Shown: one piece after another, positions 37,069 to 47,288 of the stretch
Layout of the letters: every line of letters begins with the position of its first letter
How positions within the stretch are numbered: position 1 is the stretch's first letter
Assembly: GCF_000520015.2 (NCBI RefSeq)
Contig: NZ_CP007044.2
Location: 3,100,001 to 3,164,000 of the forward strand
DNA from: Chania multitudinisentens RB-25
Lineage (GTDB): Bacteria > Pseudomonadota > Gammaproteobacteria > Enterobacterales > Enterobacteriaceae
Length of the DNA: 64,000 nucleotides
Reading direction: 5' to 3'
Made by a program: the position numbers and the translations under genes
Notes under the pieces: generated by a model
What the model was told of the DNA's origin: nothing
What the model saw: only the letters and a program-made list of their open reading frames with translations
The model's database searches: none

Positions 37069-40000
37069 ATGAACTCGATTAGAAACTATATATTGCAGCA
37101 GGTGGCTAAACAACAACTCAATCAGCAACAAGCCAAAGCCTATCTGATGGAGCTGAATGATTTAGATCGGACCGCTACGGCAGATAATGATATTGCTATT
37201 ATCGGTATGGCAGGACGTTTTCCCAAAGCGGAAAACGCCGAGGTATTTTGGCAACTGTTACGTGATGGTATCAACTGTATTGATGAATATCCGCTGGAGC
37301 GGCGCAAAGATGACGCCCATATCTTAAGTAATCCGCACTATATGGAATACCTGAATGGGCGCAGCCTGAAGCCGGATGAAATTGCGGATGCTTACGCCAA
37401 AGCTGGATATATGCAGGAAACCGATAAGTTTGACGCAGCATTTTTCGGTATTCCTCCTGCGGAAGCGCTGTATATGGATCCCAATCAGCGTCTGACTCTG
37501 GAGGTGGCCTGGGAAGCCATTGAGGACTCAGGCTATGGCGGAGAAAAACTGTTTGGCAGTAACACCGGAGTTTTTGTCGGTAGAGAAGGCACCAACCACG
37601 CGTTGTACCGCTATCAAACCAAAAGCGATCCTATGCAGCTTACCGGTTCCTGGGAAAGCATTATCGGCAGCCGTATTTCCTATCTGTTCAATTTCCGCGG
37701 TCCCTGCATGCTGGTGGATACGGCGTGCTCATCAAGTCTGGTTTCCATTCACATGGCGGCCCAATCGATTAACAACGGGGAGTGTGACATTGCGCTTGCT
37801 GGCGGCGTAAATATCATTCCCGGTGAGTTTAAAACCCGCTATCAAGGGGGCATGAGTATGGACTCTGTTGAGTCTGGAGACAGTGTGATCCGTACATTTG
37901 ATGCCAACGCCAATGGTACCGTGTGGGGCGAGGGTGTCGCCATAGTGCTGCTCAAGCCGTTGCGTAAGGCATTGCAGGATGGCGACCTGATCCACGCGGT
38001 GATCAAAGGCAGTGCGATCAACAATGATGGTGCTTCCGGCGGGCTGACGGCTCCTAATGCCGAAGCTCAGGAGGCAGTGATTGTCAAAGCTTGGGAGAAT
38101 GCCGGAATTAACCCCGAATCGCTGTCTTATATTGAAGCCCACGGGACGGGAACGGTCTTGGGTGACCCCATCGAATTTAAAGGATTAACCAACGCGTTTC
38201 GCCGTTACACCAATAGAAATCAATTCTGCGCTATCGGTTCCCTAAAGACCAACATGGGACATCTGGTGGCGACTTCCGGCGCGGCTTCCCTGTTTAAAGT
38301 GGTTAAGTCCATGAAGTATCGGTATCTTGCGCCAACTATCAATTTCAACCAGCCCAATCCCTACATTAACTTTGCCAGCAGCCCGCTGTTTATTGCCGAC
38401 CGTCTGCAAGCCTGGGAGTTTGACTCAGGCCCACGCCGGGCGGCCATCAACTCCTTTGGCTTTAGCCACACCAACTGCCATATGGTTCTTGAAGAAGCCC
38501 CAGCGCGCGAACAGGTATCCGGCACACGACCTCAATACTGCTTTACCCTCTCTGCCAAAAAGCAGAGCTTGTTGTTGGATTACGTTAGCCGTTATCAGGA
38601 GTTTTGCCGTTCGCAACCGTGGAACCTGGCAGACCTCTGCTTTACTGCCGCCACCGGACGTGGTCACTATGGACATCGTTTGGCTATTGTGGCCGACAGC
38701 GAAGCCCAACTGCAAGAGCGGTTACGACGCTGTGCGGAGACGATCCAGCACGGCGACGATCGGCATGAAGGTATTTACTATGCAGCCCACACAGTGGTCA
38801 GTGAGAAGAAAAAACAGCGTGCGGCAGGTGAGATCACAGATAAAGAGAAAAAAAACCTCTCGGCTCAGGCGGCCCAATCGCTGGCAGGCTATCGGCAACA
38901 CGACGCGCTGCCGGGTTTACTCCAACTGGCTCATGAATACAGCCTTGGTGCTGAAGTGGATTGGGAGAGCGTTTTTGCTGATGAACGTCGAATCAGATTG
39001 TCGCAGCCAACCTATCCGTTTGAACGTGTGCGGGTCTGGGCTGAACCGAAGGCCAGCAAGGCCCAGACTTTTGTCAGCCGCTTGCATCCATTGGTCGAAC
39101 GCAGAGTCGTTCACCATGACGATGAGTGGGTTTATGAGTCTGAATTCAATAGCGAGACACATTGGATTTTAGCCGATCACCAGATCAAAGGTGTTTGCGT
39201 GGTGCCGGGAACCACCTATCTGGAGATGCTGCGTTCCGCCGCTGGGGACGCTCTGGGTTTAACCGCGCTGGAGTTGGTCGATCTGGTATTCCTGCAGCCG
39301 ATGGTGGTGGCCGAAGGGGAAACCCGCACGGTCAGAGTGCATTTATCGCGGGGTAACGGTGACGTTAGCTGCCGTATTGCCAGTATGAATGAAGCCGATG
39401 GGGAAACGGTGTGGTCACAGCACGTTGAGGGTAAAATTCGTCCGCTGGAGGAAACGGCGCTACCGCCGCTGGATTTTGCCACGCTACAGGCCCAGGCGGA
39501 TGAGGTTGATGAACAGTACCAGCTTGAATGTGATACCGGTGTGTTCCAGTTTGGTCCACATTGGGATTGCATCCGCAAAACTTGGTCAAGCCCTGCATGT
39601 ATGCTGGCTCAGCTTGAGCTGCCAGCGCTATTCCAACAGGAACTGGGGGATATTGCGATCCACCCGTCAATGCTGGATAACGCGATGAACCTTACCAGCC
39701 AGAATTCAGGGCAAACCTATCTGCCGTTTATGTACCAATCATTCCGTCTTCATCGTCGGTTCACGCCGCTGATGTATGTCTGCGTGCGGGCCAGAACACC
39801 GATCAGCGGGACCGAAGAGACGCATACCTATGACGTGATACTGGCAGATCCACAGGGCAACATTATCGCCGAAGCCGAAAGTTACATTACGAAAAAGTTG
39901 CACCACTTTGATTTCGTCTCAGCCAGAGCAGCAGAAAACCACAGCCTGGGAATGCGCTGGGTGCCGCTGGAAACGCCGGAACCTGAGAACTTGCCCGCAG

Positions 40001-41844
40001 GCCCGTTACTGTTACTTGCTACCGACACCCAATCTACGGCTTCCTTGGTTGCGGCAGTACAGTCTCAGGGTATTGAGGTACGGACGGCTTGCCTGAGCGT
40101 GGCAGCGCAAGAGGGTGAGGACAACGTTTTCACCGCGGATAACGCCGGTATGACGGCATTGCTGGCAAGCTCGGTGGCGCAGAATATTGCGGGAATCATC
40201 CTGGCAACGGACTATCTACAGGCAGAGTCTGAACGCTATTACTGCGCTGATGCCGTCTCTTTTGAACGTCAGAGGAGTCTGGGCGTTAATGCGTTATTCT
40301 ATCTGGGACAGGCGCTCACCATGGCCAAGTACAAGCTGTCATGGGGGCTGGGGCTACTGAGCTCGGCCGCTTATGCGGTCAATCGTGGAGAACAGCCTTA
40401 TAACCCGCTGGCTGCCGCCAGTGCCATGTTGGGGCTGACGCTGGCGCTGGAAACTCCGGGGTTGAACTGCCGGGTGCTGGATACCGGCGAGGCAATCGCG
40501 GCCGAACGGGTCATTCGTAACCTGCTGCTGCTCCCTACAGGCCAAATTTACGCCTTGCGTGGCGAGGCGCTTTATCAGCGCGAAATGTACACCCATGCTC
40601 CTGATGATGAGGCCGAGTGGCACTATCGTCAGCAGGGTGTTTACCTGATCACCGGTGGGCTGGGGGGATTAGGGCTGGCGGCTGCCAGGCATCTGGCCGA
40701 ATGTGCCAAGGCCAATATCATCTTGCTGGGGCGGTCGACGTTACCCGATCCCGTGCAGTGGCGTACATTGCTGTCACAACATCCAGGTTCCAAACGGTCG
40801 GTGATGCTCGGTGAATTGTTGCAGTTACAGGAGAAGGCCGCTTCGCTGACCTATTTACAGGTGGACGTCGCCGATCTTGCTGCCCTGAGCCAGGCTCTTG
40901 AGCAGGTAAGGGCGCAATTTGGCCGTATCGACGGCGTTCTGCATGCCGCTGGGGCCGCAGGGGATGGCTTTATCATGCGTAAATCCTTCGCCACCTTTGA
41001 CAGTGTTCTGCGGCCCAAGCTGGAAGGCAGCCGCAATCTGGTCAGCCTGCTGGCCAACGACGATCTGGATTTCATGGCCTTTTATTCTTCAATTACCGCG
41101 TTGACTGGTGGCCAGGGGCAAGGGGATTACGCGGCAGCCAACGCCTTTATGGATGCACTGGTGCCGATGGTCGGAAACCTCCGAGCAATCGCGATTAACT
41201 GGCCAGCCTGGCGTGACGTAGGCATGGCGGTGGACTACCAGTTGGACGATAACCAGACGCCTTTCGCCTCCCTGTCTAACCAAGAGGCCTTCGCCCGACT
41301 TGGGCAAATTCTGGCCAGCGGCAGCACGCAAACACTGCCGGGGACGATTAATCCCGGCGTATTTGTGGAGATGCGGCCCTGGTTGCCTTTCACGCTGGCA
41401 GTTGAACTTAATCAGCAATTGCAGCGTGCACAGCCGCAGGCGGGCATGAGCCTGTCTGGTGAGATCGAAGAGATCAAAATCACGGGCAAGAGTGCGGATG
41501 AGCTCAGTACGACCGAAACCAGTCTGGCGACCATTTACTCCTCAGTGCTGGGTATCAGCGAAATCGATATTTTTACCAACTTCCAGGATATGGGAGGAAA
41601 CTCCATCATTGCTATCCATTTGCTGAAAGTGATCGAGTCTCACTATCCCGGCACTGTCGATATCGCTGACGTGTTTTCTTATCCGGCCGTGGACGTCATG
41701 GCTGAATACATTGATCAAAAACATGGCCGCACCCCTGCCGCCACCGTGCAGATGGCACCTGAACAAAGTGTCGAGTGGGAAAGCATTATCGAACGGATGA
41801 TCGACGGTGAAGAGTCGATCGATTCGATTGTCGAGCGGTTTTAA
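37069..41844 (+). CDS. Trans-AT polyketide synthase, KS-DH-KR-ACP (second extension)
   Basis: Product of 1591 residues, laid out like the preceding protein. An N-terminal helical docking stretch (RNYILQQVAKQQLNQQQAKA) is followed by KS (about 42-470, Cys220 in DTACSSS, EAHGTGT, KTNMGHL), no AT, DH (about 675-960, His704 in DHQIKGVCVVPG, Asp in HPSMLDNAMN), KR (about 1185-1370, GGLGGLG at 1196, Tyr1354 in GDYAAANA) and ACP (GGNSI, Ser1512). The C-terminal tail ESIIERMIDGEESIDSIVER is a likely docking helix for the next protein. It should add a second C2 unit, again reduced and dehydrated, giving a conjugated diene. Confidence 0.93.
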   Translation: MNSIRNYILQQVAKQQLNQQQAKAYLMELNDLDRTATADNDIAIIGMAGRFPKAENAEVFWQLLRDGINCIDEYPLERRKDDAHILSNPHYMEYLNGRSLKPDEIADAYAKAGYMQETDKFDAAFFGIPPAEALYMDPNQRLTLEVAWEAIEDSGYGGEKLFGSNTGVFVGREGTNHALYRYQTKSDPMQLTGSWESIIGSRISYLFNFRGPCMLVDTACSSSLVSIHMAAQSINNGECDIALAGGVNIIPGEFKTRYQGGMSMDSVESGDSVIRTFDANANGTVWGEGVAIVLLKPLRKALQDGDLIHAVIKGSAINNDGASGGLTAPNAEAQEAVIVKAWENAGINPESLSYIEAHGTGTVLGDPIEFKGLTNAFRRYTNRNQFCAIGSLKTNMGHLVATSGAASLFKVVKSMKYRYLAPTINFNQPNPYINFASSPLFIADRLQAWEFDSGPRRAAINSFGFSHTNCHMVLEEAPAREQVSGTRPQYCFTLSAKKQSLLLDYVSRYQEFCRSQPWNLADLCFTAATGRGHYGHRLAIVADSEAQLQERLRRCAETIQHGDDRHEGIYYAAHTVVSEKKKQRAAGEITDKEKKNLSAQAAQSLAGYRQHDALPGLLQLAHEYSLGAEVDWESVFADERRIRLSQPTYPFERVRVWAEPKASKAQTFVSRLHPLVERRVVHHDDEWVYESEFNSETHWILADHQIKGVCVVPGTTYLEMLRSAAGDALGLTALELVDLVFLQPMVVAEGETRTVRVHLSRGNGDVSCRIASMNEADGETVWSQHVEGKIRPLEETALPPLDFATLQAQADEVDEQYQLECDTGVFQFGPHWDCIRKTWSSPACMLAQLELPALFQQELGDIAIHPSMLDNAMNLTSQNSGQTYLPFMYQSFRLHRRFTPLMYVCVRARTPISGTEETHTYDVILADPQGNIIAEAESYITKKLHHFDFVSARAAENHSLGMRWVPLETPEPENLPAGPLLLLATDTQSTASLVAAVQSQGIEVRTACLSVAAQEGEDNVFTADNAGMTALLASSVAQNIAGIILATDYLQAESERYYCADAVSFERQRSLGVNALFYLGQALTMAKYKLSWGLGLLSSAAYAVNRGEQPYNPLAAASAMLGLTLALETPGLNCRVLDTGEAIAAERVIRNLLLLPTGQIYALRGEALYQREMYTHAPDDEAEWHYRQQGVYLITGGLGGLGLAAARHLAECAKANIILLGRSTLPDPVQWRTLLSQHPGSKRSVMLGELLQLQEKAASLTYLQVDVADLAALSQALEQVRAQFGRIDGVLHAAGAAGDGFIMRKSFATFDSVLRPKLEGSRNLVSLLANDDLDFMAFYSSITALTGGQGQGDYAAANAFMDALVPMVGNLRAIAINWPAWRDVGMAVDYQLDDNQTPFASLSNQEAFARLGQILASGSTQTLPGTINPGVFVEMRPWLPFTLAVELNQQLQRAQPQAGMSLSGEIEEIKITGKSADELSTTETSLATIYSSVLGISEIDIFTNFQDMGGNSIIAIHLLKVIESHYPGTVDIADVFSYPAVDVMAEYIDQKHGRTPAATVQMAPEQSVEWESIIERMIDGEESIDSIVERF

Positions 41845-41860
41845 TTGAGGGGCAAGGGGA

Positions 41861-44800
41861 ATGTCGATGTCTAGTCAGCAGGTTGAAGATAATACCAAAA
41901 ATACGCTTATCCGGTTCATTTTACAGCAGACCAAGAATGGGCATCTGGAGAAGGGAGAAGCTCTGCAATATCTTAAAATATTGGACCACTACACTCAGCC
42001 TCAGGTGAGTGAAGATATTGCAATTGTTGGTATGGCATGCCGTTTCCCTGAGGCCGCGAATAAGGAGGATTTTTGGCGGAATATCAGCGTTGGGCGTGAC
42101 AGTATCGGCGAATTCCCCGAGCGGAGAAGGCAGGATTTGGCCGCCATCGGTGGAGAGGAAAACCGCCTGTTCCAGGCCGGATTTCTTGATCGGGTAGATG
42201 AGTTTGATGCGGCCTACTTTACGATCCCTCCGCTGATCGCCCAGCACATGGACCCTTACCAGCGGCTGATGCTGGAGCTACTGGTTGAAACCATCGAAGA
42301 TGCGGGCTACCAGCGCCATGACCTGCATGGCAGGCCGGTCGGGGTATTTATTGGTAACGATCATGCTCACCGAATGACGAATAACTATTTAAATTTTATT
42401 GATTTTAATGAGCGAGACTTCAACTCGCTGACCGGATCATGGTCTGGGCTGCTGGCGGGGCGGTTGTCATACCAGCTTAACCTGAAAGGGCCGGCTCAGG
42501 TCATTGATACTGCCTGCTCATCCGGGCTGGTGGCGTTAGATGCGGCGATAAAAGCCTTGCACAACGGAGACTGTGAGAGTGCACTGGTAGGTGCCGCCAA
42601 CCTCTTCTTTTGCCCCTGGAAAAGTGTGGTGGGCGATATTGAAAGCGAGAGTGATGATTTCCGGGTGTATGCGTTTGATCGGCGAGCCAGCGGCTCCAGT
42701 TGGGGGGAGGGGGTTGCAGGCCTGCTGGTGAAAACGCTCTCGGCTGCCCGGCGTGATGGTGACAGCATTTACGGAGTGGTCAAAGGAATGGCGGTGAACT
42801 GTGACGGCGCTACCAGCGGCCTGACGGCGCCCAATGCGCGTTCCCAACAAGCGGCGATCGTGAAAGCCTGGCAACGTGCAGGGGTGCAACCGGAACAGAT
42901 CTCCTATATCGAGTCTCAGGGAACCGGTAGCCATTTGGGGGATGCGATTGAAATCAAAGGGTTGAGCGGCGCATTTGCGCAGTTCACCACCCGCAGGCAG
43001 TTTTGTGCTCTGGGCTCGGCCAAGCCGAATATTGGCCACACGGTGGCCGTTTCAGGGTTGTCGGGGGTGATCAAAGTGTTGCTCAGTATGCAACATCGGC
43101 AACTGCCCCCCAGCATTCATTTCGACGATCCTAACGAGCATATCGATTTTTGCCAAAGCCCGGTGTTCATCAACGATCGATTGCAGGCGTGGGAGGCTGA
43201 CGGGTTGCGCTATGCTGGCGTCAGCTCGTTTGGACTGACGGGAACCAATTGCCATGTGGTACTGGCCCAGGTGGAAGAGCCCGCAACCGTGCCTGCTGTT
43301 GACCAAGATTGCCTGCTGCCGATTTCAGCCCGTAATGCTGAACTGTTACAGCAAACGATTGAACGCTATCTGGACTTTTTACAGCGGAAGCCTGGCGTCA
43401 GACTGGAAAATCTGTGCTATACGGCGAGTGTAGGGCGAGAGCATCACACGCTGCGCTGCGCGATAATAGCGGCTAGTTTGCCGGAGTTGCAGATGCGGCT
43501 TGAACAATTGCTCACGTTTTGTCGCGAAAGAGCCGAGTGCCAGGGTGAGGGGGGAATATTCACCACGTACTTATCAGCACCAACGCTGCCGGCCGGACGG
43601 TCATTGTCAATGTTGACGCAGATAGCGCAAGAATATGTATCCGGTGCCACGGTCAAATGGCATGAACGGTTTGAGAGCGGCGCTTATCAACGGGTGCATC
43701 TGCCCGCTCAGCCATTTATCAAGGAACGGCACTGGCACAAGAATCAGCATTCTGCCGCGGTTGCGCAGCCACAAGCACAGAGTTTGCAGGCTCAGAATAT
43801 CCCTGAGCTGCTTACGCTGGCACTCTATTCGGCTTCTCGGGTAGAGGCCAGTAGCGCAGAGCTACCGACGCAGTTGGAGCAGGTCGTGGCCTTCATCCTC
43901 TGTGAAACGCTAGGTTACTCTTCGATCAGGTTGAGTGACGGCCTTTATTCTGTGGGCGGTGACTCGATCAGTGGTACAAAAATACTATTTATTATCAATG
44001 AGATGTTTGATATTCAGGCGAAGCTCTCCGATCTGTTGGCCGCAGAGTCATTTCAGCAGTTTGTTGCCTGTCTGGTGGAGCGCTATGGCGTGCAGCAGAT
44101 GTTCAAGCCACAAACCGCAATCAAGACATCCTCGCCAGCGCAGGGCATTGTTCCGTTGTTTCGGGCGGCACATTATCCGCTGTCCAGAGCGCAGAAGCGC
44201 ATGTATGTGCAGGCTACTCTCAATCCTGATTCGATAGTTTACAACGTCAACTCCCTGGTGGCGCTGGCGGAAATGCCTGCGGTGGCGACGACCGATCGTC
44301 TGATTCAGGCGTTGATCCAGCGGCATGAAATCTTGCGGACGGGATTTGTTGTGGATGGTGACAATATTGTGCAGGTTGTGCACGATGCGCCGCCTTTTAA
44401 CACTGTTGTCATTGATATCAGCCAAGAGCCGGGAGATCCGCAACAAGCCCTGCAAGAGGCGGTAGCCGCGTTTATTCGCCCGTTTGATTTAACGGCGCCG
44501 CCGTTAATCCGGCTGGCGTTGATTAACGCGCCAGAGGATCGGCACTATATGTTGCTGGATATGCACCACATCGTGACTGACGGAACCTCCATGGGGATAC
44601 TGATTAGGGAGTATTTACAACGGGAACAGGGCGTGGCTTTGCCGCCGCTTCCCTTCCAATATAAGGACTTTGCCGCCTGGGACCGGTTGCAGAATGCTCA
44701 GGCCAGCTATCAGGAGCACGCCAGCCACTGGCTGACTCGCTTTAAAGGCGAGTTGCCCGTGACCGAATTGGATACCGACTATCCACGCCCGGCGGTGCGT

Positions 44801-47287
44801 GATTTTCGCGGCAACAGAATGTACAGCCGGTTGGATAGCCCCCTGACCGAGCAGTTACAGGCGTTGGCCACCGCTCAGGGATGCTCGCTGTTTATGCTGT
44901 TACTGGCGGCCTTCCGGGTGTTGCTGTTTAAACACGGTGCGGGGCGCGATCTGGCCATCGGAACCACCGTCGACGGAAGAAATCACCATCAACTCAATGC
45001 GTTGGTGGGCATGTTTATCAATACCCTGGTGCTGCGTGAGCAGGTGGTAGACGAAGAAAGCTTTGTCGATTTACTGGCCAGGGTGAAACGTAATACGCTG
45101 GCGGACTTTGACCACCAGTATTATCCCTATGAAGATCTGGTTGACGCTTTGGAGGTGCGCCATCAGCCGGACAGAAACCCTCTGTTCGACATAAACTTTA
45201 CCCTGCACAGCATCGATATGGGGCTGTCTGACGCCAGCGTGTTAACCACCGTGCCGATCGAAACCCAATGTGCGATGTTTGACCTCTCTGTCGAATGTTT
45301 TAACACCCGTGATGGCCTGGAAATCAAGTGGGAATATGCCACGGCACTCTATGCCCCTTGGCGCATTGAACAGCTTGCTGTGCATTATCAGCGAGTTTTG
45401 CGGGCGATTGTCGCCGAGCCCACCATCACGCCGCGCCAGCAGTCTTTGTATGCGCCACAGGAATACGACCACTTACTTCACCAGTACAATCAGACCCATA
45501 TGCCCTATCCGCAGGTGGCGATTGGTACGCTGGTGGCTCAACAGGCTGCGCGTCGTCCAGAGGCCATCGCGTTAACCTGCCAGCAACAGTCGCTAACCTA
45601 CGCAGAGTTGAACCGTCGGGTGAACCAGCTTGCGCATGAATTGCTTGGCCGTGGCATTGGCTCTGGGCAGATTATTGCCCTGTGGTTTGAGACGTCTATT
45701 GAGATGGTGGTGGCGATCCTGGCGGTGCTGAAGACCGGCGCGGCTTACGTGCCCATCGATATTGCCAATCCCGAAGAGCGTTCCCGCAATATTATTCAGG
45801 ACTCCGGCGCTATCTGGCTGTTAAGCCACGCCGGGATAGCCCCATTGGCGGTGCAGGGATTGTCGCTGCTGTTGATCGATAGCCTCGATGTCAGCCACCA
45901 GCCGCTGGACGAGCCAGAAGTGCCCGTCTCCGGCGAGAGCCTGGCTTATGTGATGTATACCTCCGGGACGACAGGCCAGCCTAAAGGGGTGATGATCCGC
46001 CATAAAAGCATTGTGCGGACAGTTTGTAACACCAACTACCTGACGTTGACAGAGCAGGACACCTGCCTGATGGTGGCTAATTACGCCTTCGACGGCTGCG
46101 TCTTTGACTTATTCGGTGCCTTGCTGAACGGTGGGAAGGTGATCCTGCCCAGTAAAAATGAGGTACTGGATTTGAACAACCTGGCTCAGTTGATTGAGCA
46201 AAGAGGAGTGACGGCTTTCTTTATCACCACCGCACTGTTTAATTTACTGGTAGAGCAGCAATTGCCCAGTCTGCGCGGCGTGAGAAAAATTCTGTTTGGT
46301 GGCGAGGTGGCCTCGGTCAGACACGTCAGCGAGGCGTTGAAATACTTGGGGCCAGGACGGTTGATCCACTGCTATGGCCCGACGGAGACAACGGTCTTTG
46401 CCTCAGCTCATGTTATTGAGCAGTTAACGCCACGGTTGAACTCTATCCCTATCGGCAAACCAATTGGTAATACTCAGGTTTACTTATTGGATGAGTATCA
46501 GCAACCGGTGCCTTTAGGGGGCACGGGCGAGATTTATCTGGGTGGCGAGGGGTTAGCTATTGGCTATTTAAATCGTGAGGCACTCACGGAGAAAGCGTTC
46601 ATCAAGGCCCCGTTTAACCAAGGGCAAAGGCTCTATCGCAGTGGCGATCTGGGCCGCTGGTATCACGATGGCACGCTGCTTTATCTGGGCCGCAGAGACA
46701 ATCAGGTGAAAATCCGAGGGTTTCGCATCGAACTGGACGAAGTTCGCAGCACCCTTTTACAGTTTAGCGGGATAAAACAGAGTCTCGTCCAGGCGGTAAA
46801 AGACAGTTCTGGCCACCCGCAGTTGTGCGCGTGGCTGATGGTGGACGAGCCTGACGCTTTTGATCGGCCACAGTTGCTGGCGGAGCTACGCCGCCGATTA
46901 CCCGCCTATATGATCCCGGCGGCGTTAATCACTCTAAAGGCGTTTCCTATTAACCCGAATGGTAAAGTAGACTTGAAAGCCTTGCCAGAGGCGAATTTCA
47001 GCGAATTGGCCGAGGCGTACATTGCGCCGGAGACGGAGACTGAGGAGGTCCTCTGCGCTATCTGGCAGAGCCTGCTGAATATTGAGCGCGTCGGCATTCG
47101 CAGCAATCTGTTTAATCTTGGTGGTAACTCGATTCATATCGTTTCCCTGCTTAACGCGATCCGCACAAGGTTCAATATCCATTTTGCCATCGCTGATATC
47201 TACCAGAACCTGACGGTAGCGGAACAGGCGAAGTTAATTGATGAGCTGACGGTTGCGCCGCAGGCCGAATGGGTAGAGGAGTTTTAA
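41861..47287 (+). CDS. PKS-NRPS hybrid: non-elongating KS, ACP, C-A-T module
   Basis: Product of 1808 residues. KS (about 50-480) keeps the nucleophile (Cys219 in DTACSSG) and the second His (KPNIGH), but the first catalytic His is Gln353: the motif reads YIESQGTGS instead of EAHGTGT. Such KS0 domains only pass the chain on. An ACP follows (GGDSIS, Ser702), then C (about 770-1190, HHIVTDG at 902), A (about 1230-1700, TSGTTGQPKG and YGPTETT intact) and T (GGNSI, Ser1757). Aligned by eye to GrsA, the A-domain code reads DGFFLGCVFK, closest to codes for Ile and similar aliphatic residues; this is a weak prediction. It transfers the polyketide chain onto an amino acid. Confidence 0.92.
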   Translation: MSMSSQQVEDNTKNTLIRFILQQTKNGHLEKGEALQYLKILDHYTQPQVSEDIAIVGMACRFPEAANKEDFWRNISVGRDSIGEFPERRRQDLAAIGGEENRLFQAGFLDRVDEFDAAYFTIPPLIAQHMDPYQRLMLELLVETIEDAGYQRHDLHGRPVGVFIGNDHAHRMTNNYLNFIDFNERDFNSLTGSWSGLLAGRLSYQLNLKGPAQVIDTACSSGLVALDAAIKALHNGDCESALVGAANLFFCPWKSVVGDIESESDDFRVYAFDRRASGSSWGEGVAGLLVKTLSAARRDGDSIYGVVKGMAVNCDGATSGLTAPNARSQQAAIVKAWQRAGVQPEQISYIESQGTGSHLGDAIEIKGLSGAFAQFTTRRQFCALGSAKPNIGHTVAVSGLSGVIKVLLSMQHRQLPPSIHFDDPNEHIDFCQSPVFINDRLQAWEADGLRYAGVSSFGLTGTNCHVVLAQVEEPATVPAVDQDCLLPISARNAELLQQTIERYLDFLQRKPGVRLENLCYTASVGREHHTLRCAIIAASLPELQMRLEQLLTFCRERAECQGEGGIFTTYLSAPTLPAGRSLSMLTQIAQEYVSGATVKWHERFESGAYQRVHLPAQPFIKERHWHKNQHSAAVAQPQAQSLQAQNIPELLTLALYSASRVEASSAELPTQLEQVVAFILCETLGYSSIRLSDGLYSVGGDSISGTKILFIINEMFDIQAKLSDLLAAESFQQFVACLVERYGVQQMFKPQTAIKTSSPAQGIVPLFRAAHYPLSRAQKRMYVQATLNPDSIVYNVNSLVALAEMPAVATTDRLIQALIQRHEILRTGFVVDGDNIVQVVHDAPPFNTVVIDISQEPGDPQQALQEAVAAFIRPFDLTAPPLIRLALINAPEDRHYMLLDMHHIVTDGTSMGILIREYLQREQGVALPPLPFQYKDFAAWDRLQNAQASYQEHASHWLTRFKGELPVTELDTDYPRPAVRDFRGNRMYSRLDSPLTEQLQALATAQGCSLFMLLLAAFRVLLFKHGAGRDLAIGTTVDGRNHHQLNALVGMFINTLVLREQVVDEESFVDLLARVKRNTLADFDHQYYPYEDLVDALEVRHQPDRNPLFDINFTLHSIDMGLSDASVLTTVPIETQCAMFDLSVECFNTRDGLEIKWEYATALYAPWRIEQLAVHYQRVLRAIVAEPTITPRQQSLYAPQEYDHLLHQYNQTHMPYPQVAIGTLVAQQAARRPEAIALTCQQQSLTYAELNRRVNQLAHELLGRGIGSGQIIALWFETSIEMVVAILAVLKTGAAYVPIDIANPEERSRNIIQDSGAIWLLSHAGIAPLAVQGLSLLLIDSLDVSHQPLDEPEVPVSGESLAYVMYTSGTTGQPKGVMIRHKSIVRTVCNTNYLTLTEQDTCLMVANYAFDGCVFDLFGALLNGGKVILPSKNEVLDLNNLAQLIEQRGVTAFFITTALFNLLVEQQLPSLRGVRKILFGGEVASVRHVSEALKYLGPGRLIHCYGPTETTVFASAHVIEQLTPRLNSIPIGKPIGNTQVYLLDEYQQPVPLGGTGEIYLGGEGLAIGYLNREALTEKAFIKAPFNQGQRLYRSGDLGRWYHDGTLLYLGRRDNQVKIRGFRIELDEVRSTLLQFSGIKQSLVQAVKDSSGHPQLCAWLMVDEPDAFDRPQLLAELRRRLPAYMIPAALITLKAFPINPNGKVDLKALPEANFSELAEAYIAPETETEEVLCAIWQSLLNIERVGIRSNLFNLGGNSIHIVSLLNAIRTRFNIHFAIADIYQNLTVAEQAKLIDELTVAPQAEWVEEF

Positions 47288-47288
47288 C

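Noticed and set aside
38327..39172. 281-codon frame inside the second PKS gene
   Set aside because: It is a shifted frame over KS-linker DNA, rich in Arg, Ser and Pro as expected for a shadow.
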